Assembly: GCA_029204225.1 (NCBI GenBank)
Contig: CM055103.1
Coordinates: 2,061,720-2,125,719, forward strand
DNA length: 64,000 bases
Reading direction: 5' to 3'
DNA from: Diphasiastrum complanatum
Taxonomy: Eukaryota > Streptophyta > Lycopodiopsida > Lycopodiales > Lycopodiaceae
The position numbers and the translations under genes are program-made. Shown in pieces: positions 1 through 10,400 of this stretch. The notes under the pieces are model-generated. The model had not been told where the DNA came from. It worked only from the letters and a program-made list of their open reading frames with translations, and searched no databases. Positions within the stretch are counted from its first letter, which is position 1; every line of letters begins with the position of its first letter.

Positions 1-345
1 TCATGAGTTTCATGTGATTTCCTGCTCACATCCTCTTCATCTTGCTCGTTGTCCTCCATAGCCAGCAGATCCGATCACTTCAAAAGTTTGATCTATTCAT
101 TGCGTGTCAACAAATTTACAATTTGCTAAGCAATTTACTTTTGCATGTGCAAGTATTAGTCCACGCATGTTGCATGCATGTCTTCTGATTTTTCCAGATT
201 ACTTGCACGTTGCCATAATTGCTTGCATGTCGAATGCATGTTAGTGGTTTGATCTATTTTGAGTTGTAGAAGACCATCGAGGATTCCTACGATGGTAAAC
301 CTCAATTTAAAGATCCTTTTCTATTTCTATTCTCAATTCTATAAC
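1..345. other. Unassigned AT-rich sequence at window edge
   Basis: No open frame or known element is recognisable here. The stretch is rich in the words GCATG and TGCATG around 150-240. It ends abruptly where Gypsy reverse-transcriptase coding begins near 346, so it may be foreign DNA joined to a 5'-truncated retroelement. Confidence 0.4.
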
Positions 346-733
346 AATAAACGATTTGCTTCGTCCATATTTGGGGAAGTTTGTGGTAGTGTTCCTAGAT
401 GATATTCTTGTCTACAGTAAGACCTTTGAGGAACACATAGAGCATTTGAGAACTATCTTGAAGAAACTCCGGCAGGAGTTACTCTACATCAGGGAATCCA
501 AGTGTGAAATATTTAGGCATGAACTGGTTTATCTCAGTCATAACATCACTACTTATGGGATCAAGATTGATGAGGATAAAATCAAGATAGTGTTTGATTG
601 GCCAATTCCGCAAATTATTAGGCGAGCTAAATCATTTTTGGGATTTATGGTTTTCTTTCAGAGATGTATTGAGGATTATGCTAAAGTGGCAGCGCCGCTC
701 AATAATCTGACAAAAGGTATTGTTAACACATAA
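346..733 (+). pseudogene. Gyp-A: Ty3/Gypsy reverse transcriptase fragment (left part)
   Basis: The frame encodes the second half of a Ty3/Gypsy reverse transcriptase. It starts at the LRPYLGKF region, contains the catalytic FLDD box followed by ILVYSKT, and continues through the connection region (SFLGFMVFF, then APLNNLTKG). The upstream fingers and palm are missing, so the piece is truncated at its 5' end. Reading stops at a TAA about 30 bp before the LTR of Cop-1. The matching continuation, starting around VVWNEKL, resumes directly after the right LTR of Cop-1 at 5115. I therefore read this as one old Gypsy pol gene split by a Copia insertion. About 42 bp (721-762) between the last recognisable Gypsy codon and the LTR is unexplained filler. 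The domain call is secure; joining the two halves is inference from sequence order. Confidence 0.85.
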
Positions 734-762
734 AGAAAAAGAGGAATCAACCTAGTCCGCCT

Positions 763-1160
763 TGTTGAAGAGTAATGCCTATTTTACCCCTTTGGCTAAG
801 CACTAATTAAGTTTTAAGTTGTACATAACTCATGGGGCATGTTATAGATTAAATAAATGAGACCCTCCCTTTTGTAAGTTGAGTAAATTAGTGCAAGTGG
901 CCCTGGCCAAGTAGCTCACTCCTATGGTTGACATGTAGACTTTCTATGCATGTATCTGAGGTGCTTGCCTCACAAGGGACTTGGAGGACCCACTCCCTCC
1001 TCTCTCTCTCTAGCAATTCATTTCTTCTTCTAACTTTTGGTGTTGCGAGGTGCTTATGCAATTCTCCTTGTATGTGATGTTTTCCATAGCCAAGTTTCTC
1101 AAGCTTTCATAGTTGATCTAGTATTGAAGTTAAGATACTCCATAGCTGGGTCTTGCAAAT
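763..1160 (+). repeat. Cop-1 left LTR
   Basis: Direct repeat of 4715-5114. It begins TGTTGAAGAG, and the shared sequence ends at TCTTGCAAAT. A short CT-rich run lies in its middle (about 1000-1012). The precise 3' boundary is uncertain because the expected terminal CA falls a few bases before the end of the similarity. Confidence 0.85.
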
Positions 1161-1609
1161 CATCAGGTTGTCTAGCCTGTGAGTCTGTAAGTGAGCGAAA
1201 CTTCAATGCTCAGATTCTTGAGAAGATTCTCATCATCTACAAGCACCTCAATTTTGAAAGCGAGAGCTTTTGATCTACAGGAGTCAGATCAGGTTGAGTC
1301 TTGCACTGTTGGAGAGCTATTGGCAAGGGGAATGGGATAATCCAGAAACTTTCTAATTATGGCTGAGTTTTTGGAAGTCTTTCTAAAGGAGCTTACACAA
1401 AAGTAGGGCGCATATTCTGTAGGGGCTTCTGGTTTTTGAACCAATGCGGCTTAGTACTTCTGCTAGTAAGGCCATACCAAGTGGCAAAGTCAAACGCAGG
1501 AGCTGAAGGGTTGCCTTGAAGTGGCTATAAACCCTAGTTTGGGGTCAAACCCTAGTTGCTGGAAGTTGTTTCTTTTCCGATCTTTTTCATGTTGAGCTTC
1601 TGTTATAGC

Positions 1610-2362
1610 ATGGCTAGTCTTGGGGAGAGTTTGCTGGGTGAATCTAGCAAACTTGATGGCACAAACTACAGAGTGTGGAAGTTCAAGATGGCTAACATTT
1701 TGATGGATAGGAATTGTTGGGAGTTGATGGCAAGTAGAGAGCCTGTAACAACATCTGATCCTGAATTGAAGGACTACATAAACAAGAGACAGAAAGCTCA
1801 TAGGATGATCAATCTTTATGTCAAGGACAATATTATTCCTCACGTTTGCAATGCAAGGATGCAGTGGATGCTTGGACTATTTTGAAGTCTATGTTTGAAA
1901 CAGTGGATTCAGCCAGGCTTGTGTATTTGCAAAACAGGTTACATACTCTCAAGATGGAAGCATGTGCAACCGATGGTAAGAGAGACAGTAAGTGATAGGA
2001 GTATTGTCCCTATAGTCTTGAATAGCTTGTCATTCAACTATCAAGACTATGTGATGTCCTTTTCCGCTAGGGAGAAACTCCCAATTTTTGTAGAGTTATG
2101 TAGTCTTCTTTTATAGGAGGAGATGAGAAGGAAGAATCTTTCTGAAAGGGAAGATAATCCAGAACATGCATTTGCTTCTAAGAAGAAGCAGAACTTTCAG
2201 AAGAAAGACAAAGGCAAAGGGAAGAACTCAAAGCAAATCTTGGAGCAGCAGGTGTCCAAGTTACAGGTTGGAGAGGATTCAAGCACCAATTCCTCATCTA
2301 CACCCAAGAGGAAGGGCAACTGTAACTATTGTGGCAAGTATGGGCATTTCACTTTTGAATAT
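1610..2362 (+). pseudogene. Cop-1 gag with degenerate zinc knuckle
   Basis: From an ATG at 1610 the frame reads MASLGESLLGES and then LDGTNYRVWKFKM, the signature start of plant Copia gag (retrotran_gag/UBN2 type). A stop at 1885 and a frameshift interrupt it. It resumes at 1895-2116 and again from 2123. Around codons 67-80 of the last piece is a zinc-knuckle start (CNYCGKYGH) whose final cysteine has gone: the sequence runs into FEY and then straight into integrase. Gag would form the virus-like particle, and the knuckle would bind RNA. The fusion point near 2360 marks a deletion that removed protease and the N-terminal half of integrase. Confidence 0.8.
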
Positions 2363-2800
2363 ATTTCTGATGAGTTCAAAGATCTATGCAATGCATGTGG
2401 GATAAAGAGCCAGTTTGCCGCTCCACATACACCGCAGCAGAGCGGCATGGCTGAGCAGAAAAACAGGTCTATGGTTGAGTGTGCAAGGAGCATGCTCAAG
2501 GCAAAGGGGTTTCCAAATTCCTTTTGGGTGGAAGCGGTAGCAACTGCTACTTTTCTATTGAATAGAAGCCCAACCAAAGCGGTTGAAGGAATCACTCCTA
2601 AAGAAGCGTATAGTGGCAACAAGCCCAAAGTGGGCAGTCTACGAGTATTTGGGTGTACGGGATATGCACATATACCAAAGGACTTGCGGTAGAAACTTGA
2701 TGCAAAATCCGTGAAGTGTATCTTCCTTGGGTATAGTGAAGGTGAGAATGCCTATGTGCTATATGATCTCGAAAACAGGAAGAAGATCCTAAGCTGAGAT
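2363..2800 (+). pseudogene. Cop-1 integrase, C-terminal half only
   Basis: The same frame as the gag tail continues with EFKDLCNACGI, then APHTPQQSGMAEQKN, the region holding the third acidic residue of the DDE integrase core. It then runs through the FWVEAVATA and LRVFGCTGYAHIP motifs typical of Copia integrase. A TAG at 2690-2692 ends the long frame, although YSEGENAYVLYD-like coding continues to about 2800. The HHCC zinc domain and the first two catalytic aspartates are absent, so this could not integrate DNA. Confidence 0.85.
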
Positions 2801-4707
2801 GTCATCTTTGACGAAGAGCATTCACCCAAGATACAGGAGCAGGAGAAAGATGAGTTCCTACCCTTGATTGATTCCACAAATGAGGATCCTAGTCAAGAGT
2901 CCTGTGAGCCTCAAGTGCAACAACAGGAAACCGAACATACTAGTTCGAGACCTCTTTTTGGCCAAGTACCAGAAGCTGAAATTGGGGACAAACGGAAGAC
3001 TAAGACAGTACCATGGGATACGTGGTCACCATCCACATCGCCTAGGTGGTATTGGGAAACAATCAAAGAGGGTCAAATGATGGAAGAAGGAGAGAGCAGT
3101 GAACAGGGTGCCAGAAGATCTCTTAGGTCTCATGAGAGACAAGAGACTAACTTTGCTCTTATGTCCACTATTTTGGATGCAGATGAGCCACAGTTCTTTC
3201 ACGAAGCCGTGAAGGAAAAGGTATGGCAGCCATGCAGCAGGAGTACAACTCCATTGTCAAGAATGACACATGGGAGCTCACTACATTGCCAGAAGGGAAG
3301 CAACCAATAGGTTGCGAGTGGGTCTATAAGACCAAGTTTCATGCCAATGGAATAGCAACAAGTACAAGGCAAGGTTGGAGAAAGGCTATGCCCAGCAGGA
3401 GGGGCTAGACTATGGTGAGACATTCGCACCTGTTGCTACGATGACATCTATCAGGACCGTTTTGGCAATAGCCTCATATTTTGATTGGGATGTCCATCAA
3501 ATGGATGTCAAGAGTGCCTTTCTTAATGGGCACCTACAGGAGGAGGTTTACATGGAACAACCACAGGGGTTTGAGATAACAGGCAAGAAAAATCTGGTTT
3601 GCAGGCTTAGAAAAGCCTTGTATGCGCTCAAACAGGCACCAAGGGCTTGGTATGGCTGAATTGACGAGTACTTTGCAAGGCAAGGGTTTGAGAAGAGTAA
3701 GTCCGATTGCAATCTTTATGTCTTCAGGGAAGGAGAAGACTTTGTTGCTGTTGTGCTCTATGTGGATGATCTACTCATCACGGGAAGCAATAAGAAGCTT
3801 ATTGCTTGTGTTAAGAAAAATCTTTCTAGTGAGTTTGAGATGAAAGATTTGGGTTTGCTACACTATTGCCTAGGAGTTGAGGTTTGGAAAGGGAAGCATT
3901 GTTTTTTTATCTCACAGGCAAAGTATGCCAGAAATTATTGAAGAGGTTTAACATGCAAGAAAGCAAACCAATTAGCACACCCATGGATGCAAGAAACAAG
4001 CGATCAAGAGATGATGGTCCAGCATTTGCAGATGAGACTCTCTATCGTCAATTAGTGGGCAGCCCGATTGACCTTACTACCAACAAGCCAGATATTGCTT
4101 ATGCCGTTGGGATCGCAAGTCAATTTATGAGTAAGCCTACCGACCGAAGCACATTGGAAGGCAGCCAAGCAAATCCTATGATATGTTAGAGGGACAATGA
4201 CTTATGGGATTGGATACACTTATGATGGAGACCTTCAGCTGGAAGGATTCTAATTGGGCAGGTGATAGAGACGATCGGAGATCGACGACAGGCTATTGCT
4301 TTAGCCTAGGTTCAAGGGCTATATCATGGTGCAGAAAGAAGCAGCCTACTATTGCCCTATCATCTACCGAAGCTGAGTACAGGGCGACTACGAGGTCCAC
4401 CTGTGAAGCCATTTGGTTACGCCGTCTACTTGAGGGCATGCAGATTGCTCAATTAAGACCTACATTGTTACTTTGTGATAACCAACGTTGCATTCAGCTT
4501 GCAAGAAATCGAGTCTATCATGCACGGATGAAGCACATAGAGGTGGACCAGCACTTCATACGAGACAAAGTGCACAGTGGGGAGATCAAGCTAGTTTATT
4601 GCAACACCAGCGACCAGATAGCTGATATTTTTACTAAACCACTTAGTAAAGATAAGTTTGAAAAGTTCAGAACTTTGTTGGGTGTCAGTTTGAATAATTG
4701 CCATTAA
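2801..4707 (+). pseudogene. Cop-1 reverse transcriptase and RNase H
   Basis: After an acidic, poorly conserved linker (2864-3200) the coding shows EYNSIVKNDTWEL, then the RT core. [14 protein letters not shown] and [11 protein letters not shown] carry the first catalytic Asp. [13 protein letters not shown] follows, and LYVDDLLITGS carries the paired catalytic aspartates near 3756. RNase H follows with [17 protein letters not shown] and [12 protein letters not shown], then [10 protein letters not shown] near the end. At least four frame breaks interrupt it (near 3375, 3657, 3940 and 4190). The final frame stops at 4707, next to the polypurine tract. All RT/RH catalytic motifs are recognisable but not in one frame. 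Confidence 0.9.
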
Positions 4708-4714
4708 GGGGGGG
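4705..4714 (+). other. Cop-1 polypurine tract
   Basis: A run of TAA followed by seven G residues directly abuts the TG of the right LTR. This is the usual plus-strand primer position of a Copia element, and it overlaps the end of the RNase H frame. Confidence 0.85.
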
Positions 4715-5114
4715 TGTTGAAGAGTAATGCCTATTTACCCCTTTGGCTAAGCACTAGTTAAGTTGTAAGTTGTACATAACTCATGGGGCATGTTATAAAT
4801 TAAATACATGAGACCCCCCCTTTTGTAAGTTGAGTAAATTAGTGCAAGTGGCCCACTTGGCCAAGTAGCTCACTCTTATGGTTGACACGTACACTTTCTA
4901 TGCATGTATCTGAGGTGCTTGCCTCACGAGGGACTTGGAGGACCCACGCCCTCCTCTCTCTCTTTAGCAATTCATTTCTTCTTCTAACTTTTGGTGTTGT
5001 GAGGTGTTTATGCAATTCTCCTTGTATGTGATGTTTTCCATAGCCAAGTTTCTCAAGCTTTCATAGTTGATCTAGTATTGAAGTTAAGATACTCCATAGC
5101 TAGGTCTTGCAAAT
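4715..5114 (+). repeat. Cop-1 right LTR
   Basis: Direct repeat of 763-1160 with 14 substitutions and two indels by eye. Gyp-A RT/RNase H coding resumes immediately after it. Confidence 0.85.
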
Positions 5115-5611
5115 TATAACGGCTGTTGTATGGAATGAGAAATTGAATCAGTGTTTTGAGAAACTTAAAATCCTGATCGTTTCAGCTCCCGTTTTACAGC
5201 CCAGATCCAAATTTACCTTACGTTGTGAGAACTGACGCGAGTGCTACAATTGGAGCAGTTCTATTACAGAATGATAGGCCACTAGCATTTGGAAGCAAAA
5301 AATTCACTGGTCCTCACTTGTGTTACACAATGCAGGAAAGGGAATTATTTGCAGTTATCCATGCACTTAAAATTTTGGAATGGAAAACTTTGTGTACTTG
5401 GGGACGATGAGCTCAAACGCAAATTTTTGTTTGAATGTCATGACATACCCTGTGCAAGACATCCCGGCATACACAAGACTCTTGACTTGGTCAAAAGAGA
5501 GTTTCATTGGCCAAAACTCAAGCCATATGTCGAGTCATATGTGATTAAATGAAAGCCCTGTCAACTAGCTAAGGCCGGTGGTTTGTTGCATCCATTGGAT
5601 ATCCCTGGTAA
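5115..5611 (+). pseudogene. Gyp-A: RNase H and integrase zinc domain (right part)
   Basis: Gypsy pol coding continues after Cop-1. VVWNEKLNQCFEKLK ends the RT connection, then RTDASATIGAVLL and MQERELFAVIHALK give the RNase H core with its catalytic Asp and Glu. There is then a jump to the integrase HHCC region (ECHDIPCARHPGIHKTLDL, FHWPKLKPYV) and [12 protein letters not shown]. RNase H lacks its C-terminal half, because the frame leaps from HALKILEWKT to an integrase-type DDELKRKF in another frame at about 5400. Coding ends at 5611, where the Cop-2 LTR begins inside the integrase gene. The rest of the integrase is not found directly after Cop-2. Confidence 0.85.
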
Positions 5612-6732
5612 TGTTGGATTATTCTCCTTCTTACTAATCGACTAATCGGTTTTAATCCTCATCCATTGATTATCCAGTCCTGCGGATTTTCCCGTGTTTT
5701 TATACAGTCTGCAGAAATACACGGAGTTTGACAACAGTGTCGCCTTTTTCACATTTTTTGTCTGTCGGGAATTGTGAGTAAATATGCAAAGGTGCATTTT
5801 TCGCTTTTTCAAAGTGCCTTAAATGTTAAGGAAATGACTCTGGCAAAGTGTGGGGCTACCCTAAATGAGATTTAAGAACACTGTCGGGTTTTTTGCAAAA
5901 AACCAACACTATCGCCTTTTTACGACACTGTCGTCTGTGGCAGTTTTAGTTCATTTCTACAGAGTGATAGTTTCAGTTCATTTATGCAGACAGACTGTTT
6001 ACGGCCAATTTCCACCGCTTACCAGCAATCAATTTCTGAGAAGGAATTGGATGGATGCCAGCGGACACCAGCCAACTGGCGATCGCATTTGACGACCTAA
6101 TTGCTTAGTATTTATAGTTGTTCATATTCATACATCTCATTATCAAAAAAGTTCAAAAGATCAGCAAGCATTTTGAATAGTTAGCTCTCTCTCTCTGAAG
6201 CCTGTGAGCTTGAACACTCCTGAGCATTCTAGCTCACTTCTTAGAGTTGTTTTATAGATTGTTATTGCTTTAGACTTTCATTTCAGCCGCTCAGAGATAG
6301 CATACAGTACGTGGCTTTGATCTGCAACTTATTGTACTCATTTACTTCTGTTTCGTTTTCATACTGAATCAATACTATCTTTTATTGCATGCAGCTTCGT
6401 CTCAGAATGTATGCATTTCTGTAGTTCTTTGCGACTAATTATTTGTCTAGTGATTCGCAATTAATTATTTGTCTAGTGTTTTGCGACAAATTATTTGTCT
6501 GATAATTCAATGCTTTATTGTTTGTTATGTAATCACTGTACTGATGATTTTGAAATTAGTTACTATAAGATCGAACGTGATTTTTATCACTATTGTTTTG
6601 TTCAAAATTGAAAGAGGAAGATAGTTTATTTCGCTGCGCAAGATAAGTTTTATTTCTTGTCGTTCAAATTATTTTTATTCGAGTTCGTTTCTTTTTGAGT
6701 TCGACCTATCTGTCACACACCTCTTTCCAACA
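5612..6732 (+). repeat. Cop-2 left LTR (1121 bp)
   Basis: It begins TGTTGGATTA and ends TTTCCAACA, giving TG..CA ends, and the primer site follows at the next base. Near 6420-6500 it holds three short direct repeats of the type TTCGCGACTAATTATTTGTCTAGTG. It is similar to 16946-17921 up to about 6533, and the last 200 bp are unique to this copy. Confidence 0.9.
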
Positions 6733-6784
6733 TGGTATCAGAGCTTGATCACTACTTTATCTGATACCGACATGGTATCAGAGC
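6733..6784 (+). other. Cop-2 primer binding site, present twice
   Basis: TGGTATCAGAGC, complementary to the 3' end of plant initiator-Met tRNA, starts at 6733 directly after the LTR. It is repeated perfectly at 6773-6784. Degenerate copies (TAGTATCAG, CGGTATCAG, AATATCAGAGC) follow to about 6895. Only the first copy is in the standard position for minus-strand priming. Confidence 0.85.
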
Positions 6785-7043
6785 TTCTATCATAGTATCA
6801 GTTCTAGATCACTATTTCCTTTATCTAAACCGCCACGGTATCAGCAGATCTGTGATCTCTATTAAGGCATAATATTATTTCAATATCAGAGCGAAAGCTC
6901 TAATACTTGATATCTTTCACGATATCAAATTCATATCATATTCTTCAGTTCCTTTCATCTTTTCAGTATCAAAGAATTGATTTCCTGTTGTTGGCATTAC
7001 TACATCTTAGCGTCATCGATACAATCGACAGACTAAGTTCCAG

Positions 7044-7085
7044 ATGGATTCTCAAAGTAAAGCTGGTCTTATTGCAGACAGCTGA
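7044..7085 (+). pseudogene. Cop-2 gag, first codons
   Basis: An ATG at 7044 starts MDSQSKAGLIADS, a plausible start for Copia gag. It is cut after 14 codons by Gyp-CV. Coding resumes at 13301, but one base out of frame. Confidence 0.6.
7081..7085. repeat. Gyp-CV target-site duplication, left copy (GCTGA)
   Basis: GCTGA directly precedes the TG of the LTR at 7086 and is repeated at 13296-13300 after the other LTR. A perfect 5-bp match is the expected integrase footprint. Confidence 0.95.
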
Positions 7086-7443
7086 TGTAATAGATCCTAA
7101 CACCACAGTAGGGCAAACACTAACTGATCCACCCAACCTTGCCTACTCCCTGATATAGAGTAAGCCCCTCCTAGCCCAGTGTGAGGACTGGTAGCATGCT
7201 ACTGCCAAGTGTCGGCCACATGGTACTGACGTGGCCGACTGCACGTCGGGACCCAACTGGGGGCCCTATCCTGCTGACAGGGTCCCTAGGCTGTGTTAGG
7301 CCCGCCATGGCTATGGACCATGCTGGGGCACACTACTCACACTGTCTTGCCCTGTTGGTCATGTACGCTGGACACGACCTTGACTGTGGTATCTGACCTA
7401 TCTGTGTTCTCTAGGGTTCGGCACTGGTTACGAGCTCGTAACA
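7086..7443 (-). repeat. Gyp-CV 3' LTR
   Basis: 358 bp. On the plus strand it begins TGTAATAGATCC and ends GAGCTCGTAACA. On the element's own strand it begins TGTTACGAGCTCGTAAC, a short palindrome around GAGCTC. It is identical to 12938-13295 except at three bases. Confidence 0.97.
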
Positions 7444-7459
7444 CTCCCTCCCCCTTAAG
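7444..7459 (-). other. Gyp-CV polypurine tract overlapping the pol stop codon
   Basis: On the minus strand the sequence reads CTTAAGGGGGAGGGAG, ending at the LTR boundary. The gag-pol stop (TAA, 7457-7455) lies inside it, so coding extends to within 11 bases of the 3' LTR and there is essentially no 3' untranslated gap. Confidence 0.9.
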
Positions 7460-10400
7460 AACCGTCTTGGTCCTCTAAGACAAAGTCTGGAAAAATCTTG
7501 CGAAGGACGCTGCCTCTTTCCCAAGTGGCATTCTCAACAGGCTGATCATTCCACTTAACCAGATATTCTCGGTATAGAGTATGACGAGTCTGCGTCTCTC
7601 TACTATCAAGAATTTCCTCTGGTTCATGTGGAGGTTGTTGAGGATCCAATGGGAGAACTAGAACACTGTCCCCTACCAGATTATCTGATCTGGTTAAGGC
7701 TTTTCGTAACTGACTTACATGAAAGACTGGAAAAACCTTACTGCTGTGTGGGAGTTCTAGTTCATAGGTGACCTCGCCTAGTCTCCTACTGATGGTAAAG
7801 GGACCACAATACCTTGGAGACAACTTAGCACACACTCCTGATTTGAGGGTTTTAGAGTCAACTGGGACTCTCAAGTAGACTTTCTCACCAGTGGAGAACT
7901 GCACATCCCATCTGTGTGGATCTGCATAATGCCTGGCTCGATCCTGGGATTGTCTAATGCTACGCTTAGCATGTTCTATCATCTGGTTTAGGTCTTCTAA
8001 AAAGTTTCTAGCTGCTTCAACTTTTTCTTGTTTAAACCCTACAGCTGTGGGTGAGCGTGGCTGAAAACCGTACATCAGCATAAATGGGCTGTATCCCGTA
8101 GCTGAATGTTTGGTACTGTTGTAAGCAAACTCTAATATCGAGAGATACTCCTCCCAATTAGTCTGCCTCTTGCTGACGTATGCACGAAGCATATCCTCCA
8201 GCACTTGATTTACCCTTTCTGTTTGACCGTCCGTCTGTGGATGGTCGGTGGTACTCATATTAAGTTTAGTATGGAGATGATGGAATACTGCCTTCCAAAA
8301 ATTTCCAGTAAACTTACTGTCCCGGTCGCTGACTATGCCGGAAGGTAGACCGTACAATTTAAATAGCCCGTCTACAAACAACCTCGCTAACTCTGGAGCT
8401 CTAACGGTTGTTTTGGTCGGAATAAAATGAGCCATTTTGGTCAGACGGTCAACTCTGACCCAAATAGCGTCATTACCCTTTTGGATTTTAGGCAGGCCTA
8501 CTATAAAATCCATGGAGATACTCTCCCATTTACCAGCTGGTATTTCTAAGGGATGCAACAACCCTCCTGCCTTTAAACGCTCTGCTTTATTTACTTGACA
8601 TTTCTGGCAACTGGTTACATACTGGTGGACGTCCTTTTTCATACTGGGCCAGAAAAATTGCCTACGAAGAAGCTCATAGGTCTTCTGTATGCCTGGGTGT
8701 CCCGCGCTAGGATTGTCATGACATTCATATAGGACCTGCTGCCTATAATCCTCTGAATTGGGGACACATACTCTATCTCTATAGAGCAAGTACTCATCCT
8801 GAATGGAATACTGTTTCCATTTGAATCCTTGAGTCAACTGACCCTCAACCACTGGGGTTTGCTTGGGTAATACAGGCTCAGAATCCTCAACGTCATCTGA
8901 TGACGTATACTCGGACTCATCATCATCCTCAACGGAAGCTGCCGTATTCTTGGATGAACTGGCACCAGCCCCGGGAACTGGTTCTGGAGTCTGTAACTGT
9001 CTGTTCTGGACTGAGTTCCAGATAATAGAGAAGAATGCATCATGCTGGCATTTCCCTCTCAAGGACTCGAGTAACTCATTACGAATCTGAGTAAAACTCA
9101 GCTCGTTTATCATAGGCATTCTGCTAAGGGCATCTGCTACTGTATTGAATTTTCCACGCCTATATCTGATAGACATGTCAAACTCTTGCATCAACTCTGC
9201 CCAACGAGCTTTCCGACCTCTAAGCTCAGGTTGATTGCAAAGGTATCTGAGACTCTCATGGTCTGTCAGGACCTCAAAGTTGGCACCATACAAATAATGC
9301 CTCCAAGTCTTAAGGGCATGGACTATAGAAAAGAGTTCCTTTTCATAGGCACTATACCTAGTCTGTGCTGGCTCGAGTTTTTTACTCTCGAACGCAACTG
9401 GTCGTCCACCCTGAGTTAGCACAGCACCTACTGCAAAGTCGCTAGCATCTGTTTCGACCACAAATGGCTGATTGGGGTCGACGACCTTTAAAACTGGTGC
9501 TGTAGCTAAGGCTGTTTTGAGAGCATCAAAGCTCTCCTGTTGTGCGGACTCCCAAATGAACTCCTTTCCCTTCCCCTTAAGGAGATTTGTCATAGGGACT
9601 GCTGTCTGAGCATATTCCTTGACAAATCGTCTGTAATATCCCGCCAGACCAAGAAAGATTTGAAGTTCCAAAATATTCTGAGGTCTCAGCCAACTGAGTA
9701 TGGCTTTAACCTTATTTGGGTCCATCTTAATCCCATCTGAAGAGATAATGTGACCCAAATATGCTACTTCTTCAACGAAGAATTCACACTTGGATTGTTT
9801 AGCATAAAGCTTATGCTTTCTGAGCAGTCGAAACACCTTTCTGAGGTGTTTTAGATGCTCCTTCCTCGTTTTGCTGTAGACGAGGATGTCATCTAAAAAT
9901 ACGACTACAAACTTACCCAAGTATGGTCTGAGGACACTGTTCATCAAGGTCATAAAGGTAGCTGGAGCATTTGTGAGCCCAAATGGCATCACCTTAAACT
10001 CATAATGACCGTGACGAGTCCTAAAAGCTGTTTTCGAGACATCTTCCGATTTTATACGGACTTGATGATATCCCGTTCTGAGGTCTATTTTGCTGAAAAA
10101 CTTAGCCCCGTCGAGTTGATCAAACAACTCGTCTGCCCGAGGCATAGGGTATTTATTCTTAATTGTGACTTTATTGAGGGCTCTGTAATCTACGCAAAGA
10201 CGCATAGACCCCTCCTTCTTTTTCACCAATAGGACTGGTGAGGCCCATGGTGAACTACTGGTCTGAATTTGGCCTCTCCCAAGATAGTCTGTTAACTGCC
10301 TAGTTATTTCTTCATCCTCTGTTCGGCTGACCCGATACGGAGGTTTAGAAACAGGTGCTGTACCTGGTACTAGGTTTATTACATGATCTACCTCTCTGCT

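Larger units (their letters stand above)
763..5114 (+). mobile_element. Cop-1: Ty1/Copia retrotransposon, internally deleted
   Basis: Two LTRs of about 400 bp (763-1160 and 4715-5114) in direct orientation flank an internal region. It encodes, in order, gag, a zinc-knuckle fragment, the second half of integrase, reverse transcriptase and RNase H, which is the Copia order. By eye the LTRs differ by 14 substitutions and two small indels (about 3.5%), so the insertion is moderately old. Protease and the first half of integrase are missing. Stops and frameshifts break the remaining frames, so the copy is dead. No initiator-Met primer site was found after the left LTR. I also found no matching target duplication: the left flank reads CGCCT, and the right flank runs straight into Gyp-A coding sequence. 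The element sits inside Gyp-A. Confidence 0.9.

Noticed and set aside
7181-7478. Plus-strand frames within the chromovirus LTR, repeated at 13033-13248
   Set aside because: They repeat only because both LTRs carry the same sequence; no domain and no start context.
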